Assembly (NCBI GenBank): GCA_905480565.1
Contig: CAJQQW010000233.1
Coordinates: forward strand, 1-5,777
Direction of reading: 5' to 3'
Length of the DNA: 5,777 bases
Source of the DNA: an uncultured Halioglobus sp.
GTDB taxonomy: Bacteria; Pseudomonadota; Gammaproteobacteria; Pseudomonadales; Halieaceae
Part shown: one piece after another, positions 1 through 5,777 of the stretch
Position numbering within the stretch: the stretch's first letter is position 1
How the letters are laid out: every line of letters begins with the position of its first letter
Made by a program: the position numbers and the translations under genes
The notes under the pieces: model-generated
Told to the model about the DNA's origin: nothing
Seen by the model: only the letters and a program-made list of their open reading frames with translations
Databases searched by the model: none

Positions 1-530
1 TTCAGGGCATGAGTCTTGGACCGGCAGATTTAGCTGCATCCCGGCGCATGAAGACAACTCGCATAGGCGGCGGCCATCCGGGCTACCTGGTCAGGGACGA
101 CCCCGACGACGACAACCCCGGAGCACCGCGCACTGCACACCAGCAGGATCTTTGGCACTATACCATCGGGCGAATGGTCGATGCTTGTGTCAGTGTTGGT
201 GCACTGCCTTTTTACGGACCGTTCGGCGCTATTGACGATCCAATAGGCTGCGAGGATCAGTTCCGCAATGCCTTTCTGATGGGTTGTGTCGGTGCCTGGT
301 CCTTACACCCTAGCCAAATAGACATAGCAAAGAGCGTGTTTAGTCCACCTGCTGACGAAGTGCGTTGGGCAAGACGCGTTCTCGAGGCGCTCCCGGACGG
401 CAGTGGCGCCGTTATGGTTGACGGAAAAATGCAGGACGACGCCTCATGGAAACAGTGTAAGGTAATGTTTGACCTGGCCAAGCTGATAGCAGAAAGCGAC
501 CCCGCGTTAAAGGAAGCGTATGGTTTTTAA
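1..530 (+). CDS. mcl: Malyl-CoA / beta-methylmalyl-CoA lyase, C-terminal part (5' end outside window)
   Basis: C-terminal portion of an HpcH/HpaI-aldolase (CitE-like) CoA-ester lyase. Family members reversibly cleave L-malyl-CoA to acetyl-CoA plus glyoxylate, and beta-methylmalyl-CoA to propionyl-CoA plus glyoxylate, in the cytoplasm. The visible 175 or so residues carry blocks I recognise from Rhodobacter-type Mcl1: [19 protein letters not shown] at the left edge, then [48 protein letters not shown] and [14 protein letters not shown], ending in YGF. The frame is open to the left edge (Gln-Gly precede the ATG at position 9), and that ATG lies inside a conserved block, so it is an internal Met and not the start. 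Family length is about 320 residues, so a little over half is present. The metal-binding acidic residues of the barrel should lie upstream, outside the window. The stop overlaps the next gene's start by 11 bases. Malyl- versus methylmalyl- or citramalyl-CoA preference cannot be settled from this fragment. Confidence 0.88.
   Translation, partial: QGMSLGPADLAASRRMKTTRIGGGHPGYLVRDDPDDDNPGAPRTAHQQDLWHYTIGRMVDACVSVGALPFYGPFGAIDDPIGCEDQFRNAFLMGCVGAWSLHPSQIDIAKSVFSPPADEVRWARRVLEALPDGSGAVMVDGKMQDDASWKQCKVMFDLAKLIAESDPALKEAYGF
509..514 (+). promoter_or_regulatory. Ribosome binding site for the serine protease gene
   Basis: AAAGGA lies 5 bases before the ATG at 520, inside the last codons of the lyase gene. 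It supports the 520 start, which is otherwise doubtful because of the long leader before the hydrophobic signal segment. It also suggests translational coupling to the lyase gene. Confidence 0.5.
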
Positions 531-1356
531 ACTTAGCGTTAAGGCTCGCTTACAGGGGTCAGACCCACATGATTCGACATCCTCACTGGTCGCATTCGTT
601 TGTGCCTTAATCCTGAGCCCGGTTTGGCAGTCCGCTCATGGTGATAGCCTACCCGATACGATCGAGAAGATTCGCCCCAGTATTGTAGGCGTTGGCACCG
701 CCTACCCGCCCCGACAACCCAATCGTAAGGGGGATACTGTTTCCTACCACGGGACCGGTTTTGTCGTGGGAAACGGCAAACAAATAGTTACGAATGCTCA
801 TGTTGTAGCGATGAAACTCGATCACAAGAACAGACAATCGCTTGCTATATTTACCGGACATGGCTCAGATGCGACCGTTCGATTTGCTCAGTTGGTCAGC
901 ACCGACCATGAGCACGATCTCGCCCTGCTCAGCTTCAAGGGCAGCGCCCTGCCCGCTTTGACGCTCGGGGACTCCAGTCGTGTACGAGAGGGGCAAGACA
1001 TTGCGTTTACCGGTTTTCCGATTGGTATTGTGCTGGGCCTCTACCCGGTTACACACCGCGGCATAGTCGCCGCTATTTCGCCTTTGGCGCGGCCTATGGA
1101 GAAGGCGCGATCGATAAACCCGGCCCAGAGGCATCGCCTGCGCAATCCCTACGATGTGTTCCAACTGGATGGGACCGCGTATCCTGGCAATAGCGGGAGC
1201 CCTGTTTACCTGCCGGGAACTGGCGAGGTCATCGGCGTTATTAACAGTGTGGCAGTAAAAAAGACCAAGGAGTCGCTATTAAAAAATCCGTCCGGGATCA
1301 CCTATGCGATTCCTGCAAGCCACATCCAGATGCTCTTCGACGCTGCCCCACAGTAG
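520..1356 (+). CDS. Secreted trypsin-like serine protease (single protease domain, no PDZ)
   Basis: A 278-residue trypsin-fold protein of the S1/DegP-like group. The predicted triad is complete: His94 in TNAHVV, Asp133 in HDLALL and Ser225 in YPGNSGSPV. An N-terminal beta-strand block (GTGFVV, 78-83) and a C-terminal strand ([11 protein letters not shown], 236-246) match the usual double barrel. There is no PDZ domain after the protease domain, unlike DegP/DegQ. A hydrophobic segment at about residues 22-38 followed by Ala-His-Gly (39-41) looks like a signal peptide, so a periplasmic or secreted location is inferred. The stretch before it is unusually long (about 20 residues) and polar, and includes the codons of a GGGTC-A-GACCC palindrome. 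The ATG at 520 is chosen because of its ribosome binding site. No other in-frame ATG precedes Met98, which is past the His94 motif. The gene overlaps the lyase stop by 11 bases but has no evident metabolic link to it. The substrate is unknown. Confidence 0.85.
   Translation: MVFKLSVKARLQGSDPHDSTSSLVAFVCALILSPVWQSAHGDSLPDTIEKIRPSIVGVGTAYPPRQPNRKGDTVSYHGTGFVVGNGKQIVTNAHVVAMKLDHKNRQSLAIFTGHGSDATVRFAQLVSTDHEHDLALLSFKGSALPALTLGDSSRVREGQDIAFTGFPIGIVLGLYPVTHRGIVAAISPLARPMEKARSINPAQRHRLRNPYDVFQLDGTAYPGNSGSPVYLPGTGEVIGVINSVAVKKTKESLLKNPSGITYAIPASHIQMLFDAAPQ
555..567 (+). repeat. REP-like palindrome GGGTC-A-GACCC inside the protease leader
   Basis: Positions 556-566 form a perfect palindrome of two 5-base arms around a single A, with a further G at 555. 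From general knowledge, copies of GGGGTCAGACCCC are scattered in many gamma- and betaproteobacterial genomes, often near REP-associated tyrosine (Y1) transposases. No such transposase is visible here. It lies at codons 13-16 of the protease frame and is the only copy in the window. Confidence 0.4.
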
Positions 1357-1381
1357 CACTCATGCAAAGCGTATAAATCAC

Positions 1382-1444
1382 TGCAACCACTCCGATAAGC
1401 GACAGATTACCAGGGTTGCATAGAATTGCAGCCGCTGCCCCTGG
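1382..1444. other. Convergent intergenic spacer with two overlapping inverted repeats
   Basis: Between the convergent protease and meaB genes, TGCAACC (1382-1388) can pair with GGTTGCA (1414-1420), and CCAGGG (1410-1415) with CCCTGG (1439-1444). The two stems share bases 1414-1415 and so partly exclude each other. Loops are long (25 and 23 bases) and no T-run follows on either strand, so a standard intrinsic terminator is not supported. A weak bidirectional transcript end is possible. Confidence 0.2.
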
Positions 1445-1465
1445 CCAGCGACCAACCCGCCTGAA

Positions 1466-2419
1466 CTAGAGCTTTGCCATGACAGCGCGCACCGCCGCAA
1501 AGGCAGTTATCTCCTCCCGCTCCACGGCTTCCTCCAGCTCTGGCAACATTGCCTTTACCGCGGTGTTTTGCGATAGCTTCTGCAACAGCATTTCATTCAT
1601 TAACTCTCTCATCCAGTCACTGTTCTGCCGAGAGCGCTTCGTTGCTATGGCCCCGTCAGCATCAGACTGAAATTCACACAACATCGCCCAAATACTATCG
1701 ATATTGACGCCCTGCAATGCCGAGCAAGTCATCACTCGAGGCTCCCAGCTACTGGTATGGCGCAGCAGGCTCATAGCGCTGATGTACTGCCGCTGCGTCA
1801 TTGTCGCAAGAGATTCGCTCTCACCATCTGCCTTGTTGATGACCAGTGCATCCGCGAGCTCCATAATGCCTTTTTTGATGCCCTGTAACTCGTCTCCCCC
1901 GCCAGGAAGCATGAGCACCATAAAAAAATCTACCATGCCCGCCACCTGGTATTCGGACTGCCCTACTCCCACCGTCTCTACCAGGATTACGTCATAGCCC
2001 GCAGCCTCGCAAAGTATCATGCTCTCCCGGGTCTTCTGCGCCACGCCACCGAGCGCGCCCGAGGCTGGTGTTGGACGAATAAAGGCCTCCTCCCGGCGCG
2101 ACAGCTCTTCCATACGGGTCTTGTCTCCCAGGATAGAGCCTCCAGCGATAGGCGAGCTGGGATCGACCGCCAGCACGGCAACACGTTTGCCTTGCTCAAT
2201 CAGGTAAAGCCCAAATACCTCTATAAAGGTAGACTTGCCTACTCCGGGAACACCCGTAATACCGATGCGTAAGCTGTTGCCGCTATGGGGCAAGAGGTTT
2301 TCCAGTAAATCCTGCGCCTGGTCCCGGTGAGTATCCAATGTACTCTCTATCAACGTGATCGCTTTGGCGAGAGCACGGCGATTTCCGGCGAGTATAGGTT
2401 GTATTTCGTAACTCTTCAT
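1466..2419 (-). CDS. meaB: MeaB/ArgK-family G-protein chaperone of methylmalonyl-CoA mutase
   Basis: G3E-class P-loop GTPase of the MeaB / YgfD (ArgK) / human MMAA family. These proteins bind methylmalonyl-CoA mutase, gate delivery of adenosylcobalamin and protect the enzyme from inactivation. With the start used here the protein has 317 residues. Visible motifs, numbered from this ATG: Walker A GVPGVGKST (56-64), VDPSS (85-89), the switch-region block ETVGVGQSEYQVAGMVD (148-164), and the guanine-specificity motif NKAD (195-198). A helical C-terminal region follows. I chose the ATG at 2419 because a GTG 18 bases upstream (2437), which would add six residues, has no ribosome binding site and abuts a TATAAT box. 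GAAG four bases before the ATG is only a weak ribosome binding site. The gene lies downstream of the mutase on the same strand, as is common, but after a gap of about 300 bases. The old name arginine kinase (ArgK) should not be taken as its function. Confidence 0.93.
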   Translation of the reverse strand: MKSYEIQPILAGNRRALAKAITLIESTLDTHRDQAQDLLENLLPHSGNSLRIGITGVPGVGKSTFIEVFGLYLIEQGKRVAVLAVDPSSPIAGGSILGDKTRMEELSRREEAFIRPTPASGALGGVAQKTRESMILCEAAGYDVILVETVGVGQSEYQVAGMVDFFMVLMLPGGGDELQGIKKGIMELADALVINKADGESESLATMTQRQYISAMSLLRHTSSWEPRVMTCSALQGVNIDSIWAMLCEFQSDADGAIATKRSRQNSDWMRELMNEMLLQKLSQNTAVKAMLPELEEAVEREEITAFAAVRAVMAKL

Positions 2420-2725
2420 AAGGCTTCGATTATACACGGTTGCTGCGCGTTGACGCCTCGCTCCTGGTCACAAGAGATAAATGCTAGCACGAAGCAAGGT
2501 AGTCACTGCGGCTTCGCTTCCCCGGTTTACGCATTACCTGACAAAAATCGACTCTCATCCCTAAGACAAATAAACGGCCTAAAAACCATCTTAAAGCGGA
2601 TAATCGCGAAACCATGCATGCTGGAATTGTTTATTGAACCGGGCTCTGAAAAACGCGATTGAGCCACCATCGACGGCCTATTGTAGAGAGCCCCCAGAAC
2701 GCGTCATGCTCGCTCGTTCACGCTG
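2420..2725. other. Noncoding gap between mutase and meaB
   Basis: About 300 bases with no convincing gene. A plus-strand frame at 2327-2662 runs out of the antisense of meaB, has no ribosome binding site and resembles nothing I know. Inverted repeats are present but weak: GGGCTCT (2641-2647) with AGAGCCC (2687-2693), loop 39; and CGAAGC (2490-2495) with GCTTCG (2511-2516), loop 14 to 15. Neither is followed by a T-run on the minus strand close enough for a clear mutase terminator. A TTGTCA on the minus strand near 2540 lacks a matching -10. The region may hold the meaB promoter and the 3' end of the mutase transcript. Confidence 0.5.
2429..2434 (-). promoter_or_regulatory. Possible -10 box for meaB
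   Basis: On the minus strand a perfect TATAAT lies 9 bases before the chosen meaB ATG. The hexamer about 17 bases upstream (GGCGTC) does not resemble TTGACA and there is no TG extension, so support rests on the -10 alone. If used, transcription would begin only a few bases before the ATG. Confidence 0.3.
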
Positions 2726-4885
2726 CTATTTATTCTGCGCGGCCTTAACGGCATCAAGCACCTCCCGAGCACTCTGAGGAATCGGTGTGCCCGGACCGAA
2801 TACGCACTTGACCCCCGACTGGAACAGGAACTCGTAATCCTGCTTCGGAATCACTCCTCCAGCGATCACTACAATATCGGTAGCGCCTTGTTTTTTCAGT
2901 TCTTCCACTAGTTGGGGAACCAGCGTCTTATGTCCCGCTGCGAGAGAGGATGTGCCAACAACATGCACATCGTTCTCTATGGCCTGGCGAGCGACCTCCT
3001 CAGGCGTTGAAAACATAGGGGAAAGATCGATATCAAAACCAACATCGGCAAAAGCGGTGGCCACTACTTTGGCACCCCGGTCATGTCCATCCTGCCCCAT
3101 TTTGCAAACCAGCATGCGTGGGCGTCGACCGTTTTCTTCAACAAACATATCAATTTCTGCGCTAATACCACGCCATGAATCGTCTTTATCAAAGGCAGCT
3201 CCGTAAACACCGGAAACGGTTTGCGCTTTGGCCTGGAAGCGTCCAAATTCTTTTTCCATTGCAAAAGAAACCTCTCCTACGGTGGCACGACGCCGAGTCG
3301 CCTCCACGGCTAATGCCAGCAGGTTACCGGACCCGGAAGCAGCACACTGTCGTATTTCTTCCAGAACCGTTTCAACCGCTTTCTCGTCGCGACTAGAGCG
3401 AATTGACTCCAGCCGCTCCAGTTGCGCGGTGCGCACTGCGTCATTGTCGATCTCGAGTATTTCTACGTCATCCTCTTCCGCTAACTGATACTTATTCACC
3501 CCCACAATAACATCATCGCCGCGATCGATGCGCGCTTGTTTTTTTGCTGCAGCCTCTTCGATACGCAACTTGGGCATACCCGTCTCGATCGCCTTGGCCA
3601 TACCGCCAGCCGCCTCTACTTCCTCTATCAATTCCCACGCTTTGTCCGCAATCTCCTGAGTTAGACTTTCCATGAGATATGAGCCGCCCCAGGGATCAAC
3701 CACCTTGGTTATCCCTGTTTCTTCTTGAATAATAAGCTGTGTATTCCGTGCAATACGTGCAGAAAATTCTGTTGGCAGTGCGATTGCTTCATCGAGCGCA
3801 TTGGTATGCAAAGACTGGGTGCCACCAAATACAGCAGCCATGGCTTCAACGGTGGTACGTACGACGTTATTGTATGGATCCTGCTCAGTCAATGACCAGC
3901 CAGATGTCTGACTGTGCGTGCGCAGCATAGAACTTTTGGGGTTCTGTGGATTGAATTCACCTACGATACGCGTCCATAACAACCGGGCCGCACGCATCTT
4001 GGCAATTTCCATATAAAAGTTCATGCCAATGCCCCAGAAGAAGGACAGGCGTGGTGCGAAATCATCGATACCAAGACCCGCATTCACAGCCGTGCGGATA
4101 TACTCCTTGCCATCTGCCAGCGTGTAAGCCAGCTCCAGCGCCGCGTTAGCGCCCGCCTCTTGTATATGGTAGCCGGAAATCGAGATAGTGTTGAAGCGGG
4201 GCATGTGTTCTGAACAGTAAGCAATAATGTCGCCAATAATTTTCATACTCGGCGCTGGCGGATAAATATAGGTATTTCTTACCATGAATTCCTTGAGGAT
4301 GTCGTTCTGAATGGTGCCCGCAAGATCTTTCTGCGCAACTCCCTGCTCTTCAGCCGCCACGATATAGCCGGCAAGCACCGGCAGTACCGCGCCATTCATC
4401 GTCATGGACACAGACACCTCATCGAGCGGTATTTCATCGAACAGGATTTTCATATCCTCGACAGAATCGATAGCGACGCCAGCCTTGCCAACGTCGCCGG
4501 TGACGCGAGGATGATCTGAGTCGTAACCCCGGTGCGTCGCAAGATCGAAGGCAACCGAAATACCCTGACCGCCCGCTGCGAGGGCTTTACGGTAAAATGC
4601 ATTAGACTCCTCTGCCGTCGAAAATCCTGCGTATTGCCTGATTGTCCACGGACGCCCAGCGTACATGGTTGCCTGGGGGCCACGAATGTAGGGTGACATG
4701 CCCGGCATCGTATCCGTGTATTCAAGCGCCTCGGTATCTGCTTCGGTGTAAAGCGCCTTTACCGGAATCCCTTCGGCGGTTTGCCAGGTCAACTCGTCCG
4801 GGCTCCTTCCCTTGAGTTGTTTCGTGGCTAGCTCAGCCCATTCGGCGGTGGTGGCCTTGGATTTATCGTAGATATCTTTGCTCAT
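2726..4885 (-). CDS. scpA: Methylmalonyl-CoA mutase, adenosylcobalamin-dependent, single-chain
   Basis: Complete 719-residue mutase that rearranges (R)-methylmalonyl-CoA to succinyl-CoA in the cytoplasm by a radical mechanism. Residues from about 30 to 540 form the substrate TIM barrel. Residues from about 588 to the end form the B12-binding domain, with the base-off cobalamin motif DGHDRG (599-604) supplying the cobalt ligand His601. Compared from memory with Propionibacterium MutB, a constant offset of four places Tyr85 (RQYAGFS), Arg203 (MVRNTY), Tyr239 and His240 (SGYH) at the positions of Tyr89, Arg207, Tyr243 and His244. Tyr and Arg at the first two favour methylmalonyl-CoA over isobutyryl-CoA, where Phe and Gln occur. 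Length and intact active site suggest a homodimer-type enzyme not needing a separate small subunit. The ATG at 4885 has only a weak ribosome binding site (GGGG, 8 bases upstream). It follows the epimerase gene after a hairpin-rich 110-base spacer; meaB lies downstream. Confidence 0.97.
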   Translation of the reverse strand: MSKDIYDKSKATTAEWAELATKQLKGRSPDELTWQTAEGIPVKALYTEADTEALEYTDTMPGMSPYIRGPQATMYAGRPWTIRQYAGFSTAEESNAFYRKALAAGGQGISVAFDLATHRGYDSDHPRVTGDVGKAGVAIDSVEDMKILFDEIPLDEVSVSMTMNGAVLPVLAGYIVAAEEQGVAQKDLAGTIQNDILKEFMVRNTYIYPPAPSMKIIGDIIAYCSEHMPRFNTISISGYHIQEAGANAALELAYTLADGKEYIRTAVNAGLGIDDFAPRLSFFWGIGMNFYMEIAKMRAARLLWTRIVGEFNPQNPKSSMLRTHSQTSGWSLTEQDPYNNVVRTTVEAMAAVFGGTQSLHTNALDEAIALPTEFSARIARNTQLIIQEETGITKVVDPWGGSYLMESLTQEIADKAWELIEEVEAAGGMAKAIETGMPKLRIEEAAAKKQARIDRGDDVIVGVNKYQLAEEDDVEILEIDNDAVRTAQLERLESIRSSRDEKAVETVLEEIRQCAASGSGNLLALAVEATRRRATVGEVSFAMEKEFGRFQAKAQTVSGVYGAAFDKDDSWRGISAEIDMFVEENGRRPRMLVCKMGQDGHDRGAKVVATAFADVGFDIDLSPMFSTPEEVARQAIENDVHVVGTSSLAAGHKTLVPQLVEELKKQGATDIVVIAGGVIPKQDYEFLFQSGVKCVFGPGTPIPQSAREVLDAVKAAQNK

Positions 4886-4919
4886 TCGGTGTACCCCAAA
4901 AAAGGTATTAAGCGCTAAA

Positions 4920-4960
4920 AGTGCGCCGCCCTCAGGCGCCAGTGCGCGCCGAGGCGCACT
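4920..4960 (-). promoter_or_regulatory. Alternative hairpins upstream of the mutase (attenuator-like)
   Basis: On the minus strand the arm AGTGCGCC (4960-4953) can pair with two competing partners. Its first seven bases match GCGCACT (4947-4941) perfectly with a 6-base loop. All eight match GGCGCACT (4927-4920) with a 25-base loop, and that arm runs directly into a stretch of T (TTTT at 4920-4917). A second T-run (TTTTTT, 4903-4898) follows just before the mutase start. The topology of one 5' arm and two exclusive 3' arms resembles an attenuator, but no ligand-binding fold or leader peptide is recognised. Confidence 0.35.
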
Positions 4961-4970
4961 CTTTGAATGC

Positions 4971-4997
4971 AGAAAGGCGAAACGCCACAGCCTTTCT
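4971..4997 (-). other. Hairpin at the epimerase stop codon
   Basis: AGAAAGGC and GCCTTTCT (4971-4978 and 4990-4997) form a perfect 8-base-pair stem with an 11-base loop. One arm includes two bases of the epimerase stop codon. On the minus strand no T-run follows, so it is more likely a transcript-stabilising or processing structure than a terminator. Confidence 0.35.
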
Positions 4998-5409
4998 AGT
5001 GACTGTCTCCAGACGGCTGATTGATTTCTATTAGCACGCCATCACAACTTTTGGGGTGGATGAAAATCACCATCGAATCGTGAGCGCCACGCGAGGGTTT
5101 TTCAGAGAGGAACTGGTAACCCTTCTCGCGCAAGCGCTGCACGTCTGCTTCAATATCATCCGAGCGAAAACAGAGGTGGTGCAATCCGCCGCCCTTTTTC
5201 TCCAAAAAAGTCTTTACGGGACCCTCACCGTTCAAAGGGTGGATCAACTCGATATTCGTTGGTGGCAAGGGAATGAACGCCGCTTTGGTCTTAGCCTCCA
5301 CTACATCTTCTGTGCCTCCCAGATCGAGACCGAAATCCTCACAAAAACGCGCAATCGCCTTTTCGAGATCCGGCACGGCAACCGCTATATGATCGAGCGC
5401 TGTAATCAT
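4996..5409 (-). CDS. mce: Methylmalonyl-CoA epimerase (VOC superfamily)
   Basis: A 137-residue vicinal-oxygen-chelate protein that interconverts (S)- and (R)-methylmalonyl-CoA, linking the carboxylase product to the mutase substrate. It has the paired beta-alpha-beta-beta-beta modules of the family: module one begins [17 protein letters not shown], module two begins [16 protein letters not shown]. Expected metal ligands are His7, Glu54 (NIELIHPL), His78 (second His of LHHL) and Glu128 (GVLIEINQ). By my own alignment these match His12, Gln65, His91 and Glu141 of the Propionibacterium enzyme. The Glu at the second position is usual in many bacterial homologues. Length is typical. The ATG at 5409 has a good ribosome binding site (AGAGGA, 8 bases upstream) overlapping the stop of the carboxylase gene, so the two are almost certainly co-transcribed. 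A more general VOC function is possible, but the neighbours make epimerase the firm call. Confidence 0.94.
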   Translation of the reverse strand: MITALDHIAVAVPDLEKAIARFCEDFGLDLGGTEDVVEAKTKAAFIPLPPTNIELIHPLNGEGPVKTFLEKKGGGLHHLCFRSDDIEADVQRLREKGYQFLSEKPSRGAHDSMVIFIHPKSCDGVLIEINQPSGDSH

Positions 5410-5417
5410 ACCCTGTA

Positions 5418-5423
5418 TCCTCT
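5418..5423 (-). promoter_or_regulatory. Ribosome binding site for the epimerase gene
   Basis: AGAGGA on the minus strand, 8 bases before the epimerase ATG, shares two bases with the TAG stop of the upstream carboxylase gene. This points to coupled translation within one operon. Confidence 0.6.
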
Positions 5424-5777
5424 ACAACTGAGCCAAAAACTGGCTGGTTACTTTCTTCCGACGAGCCGCTTGCTCTTCGGGTTTTATGTCCACCAACACC
5501 TCATCAGGCTCAATCTTGAAGATAGGCTGCCCCTTACTGATAATTGTGCCGTCCGACTCTACAAGCACCTCTTTGATCGTACCTGAAAATGGCGCATACA
5601 CTTTATTAAACATTTTCATCACCTCAACGATGAACAGCGGGTCTCCTGCTTCAAAGTGATCGCCCTTGCTTACGTAAACCTCATGCTCTGGAGTTTCGCG
5701 GGAATAAAACATACCGCCACTCTCCGCAAGAATTTCGTCCGAATTAGCCACTGGCGGCGGCACCAGCACCTTGGCCA
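5422..5777 (-). CDS. Biotin-dependent acyl-CoA carboxylase, C-terminal biotinyl domain (5' end outside window)
   Basis: C-terminal 118 or so residues of a biotin carboxyl carrier domain. The attachment motif is VEVMKMFN, with the biotinyl Lys encoded at 5616-5614. The downstream half-barrel YAPFSGTIKEVLVESDGTIISKGQPIFKIE is typical of the lipoyl/biotinyl fold. Upstream, GGMFYSRETPEHEVYV looks like the strand plus thumb loop of AccB (E. coli has GTFYRTPSPD at this place), unlike most propionyl-CoA carboxylase alpha subunits. About 27 charged residues follow the domain (KPEEQAARRKKVTSQFLAQL at the end). The frame is open to the right edge. A GTG at 5769 could be read as a start, but it lies at the edge with no visible ribosome binding site and the frame continues as Ala-Lys before it. 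Context points to propionyl-CoA carboxylation to (S)-methylmalonyl-CoA. Whether this is a biotin carboxylase subunit, a fused multidomain carboxylase or a separate carrier protein cannot be seen. Confidence 0.85.
   Translation of the reverse strand, partial: AKVLVPPPVANSDEILAESGGMFYSRETPEHEVYVSKGDHFEAGDPLFIVEVMKMFNKVYAPFSGTIKEVLVESDGTIISKGQPIFKIEPDEVLVDIKPEEQAARRKKVTSQFLAQL

Noticed and set aside
9..530. Reading the lyase as a complete 173-residue protein starting at position 9
   Set aside because: The ATG at 9 is inside a conserved block of the family, the frame stays open to the window edge, and no ribosome binding site can be seen, so this is a partial gene and not a short one.
1466..2437. 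Arginine/ornithine transport kinase (ArgK) function for the MeaB gene
   Set aside because: This is a historical family name. The GTPase motifs and the adjacent mutase gene support the mutase-chaperone role.
2327..2662. 111-codon plus-strand open frame reaching into the mutase-meaB gap
   Set aside because: Its first third is antisense to the 5' end of meaB and the rest has no motif, no ribosome binding site and no recognisable family.
2641..2693. Inverted repeat GGGCTCT/AGAGCCC as the mutase terminator
   Set aside because: The loop is 39 bases and no T-run directly follows the stem on the minus strand, so a functional intrinsic terminator is not supported.
2952..3488. Plus-strand open frames opposite the mutase, rich in Ser and Arg
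   Set aside because: Low-complexity translations of the strand opposite a conserved gene, with no homology I recognise.
4886..4995. Cobalamin riboswitch in front of the B12-dependent mutase
   Set aside because: The spacer is about 110 bases, shorter than a normal cobalamin riboswitch, and I see no B12-box-like sequence or multi-branched fold, only simple hairpins.
5056..5586. 176-codon plus-strand open frame across the epimerase and carboxylase genes
   Set aside because: It lies antisense to two firmly identified genes, its protein resembles nothing I know, and it has no ribosome binding site; it is a shadow frame.
1..5777. CRISPR array, tRNA or rRNA gene, insertion sequence or phage genes
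   Set aside because: I found no regularly spaced repeats, no tRNA-like cloverleaf, no rRNA sequence and no transposase or integrase frame on either strand.

Overview
The window reads as a chromosomal segment of a heterotrophic proteobacterium with moderate GC content. It is most likely a (marine-type) gammaproteobacterium, judged from the MeaB and mutase sequences and from a GGGTCAGACCC palindrome of the kind scattered through such genomes. This placement is an inference, because no taxonomic marker gene is present. Six protein genes occupy about 90% of the sequence, and two are cut by the window edges.

Left block, plus strand (1-1356): the C-terminal half of a malyl-CoA / beta-methylmalyl-CoA lyase of the HpcH/HpaI aldolase (CitE-like) superfamily. 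Its stop region overlaps, by 11 bases, the start of an exported trypsin-like serine protease with an intact His-Asp-Ser triad. The protease N-terminus carries a short palindromic repeat inside the coding frame. A gap of about 110 bases with competing inverted repeats separates this block from the convergent right block.

Right block, minus strand, read from right to left (5777 to 1466): the end of a biotin-dependent acyl-CoA carboxylase gene (AccB-type biotinyl domain), methylmalonyl-CoA epimerase 12 bases downstream, then a 110-base spacer rich in inverted repeats. After that come a full-length single-chain methylmalonyl-CoA mutase, a noncoding gap of about 300 bases, and the MeaB/ArgK G-protein chaperone of the mutase. 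Together they form the propionyl-CoA to succinyl-CoA route: carboxylation, epimerisation, B12-dependent rearrangement, and protection or reloading of the cofactor.

The lyase fits this theme, because enzymes of its family interconvert beta-methylmalyl-CoA with glyoxylate plus propionyl-CoA, so both blocks may meet at propionyl-CoA. The core metabolism is well known and I see no clearly new multi-gene system. The points worth a second look are the alternative-hairpin spacer in front of the mutase, the palindrome inside the protease leader, the thumb-bearing biotinyl domain, and the possible almost leaderless start of meaB.
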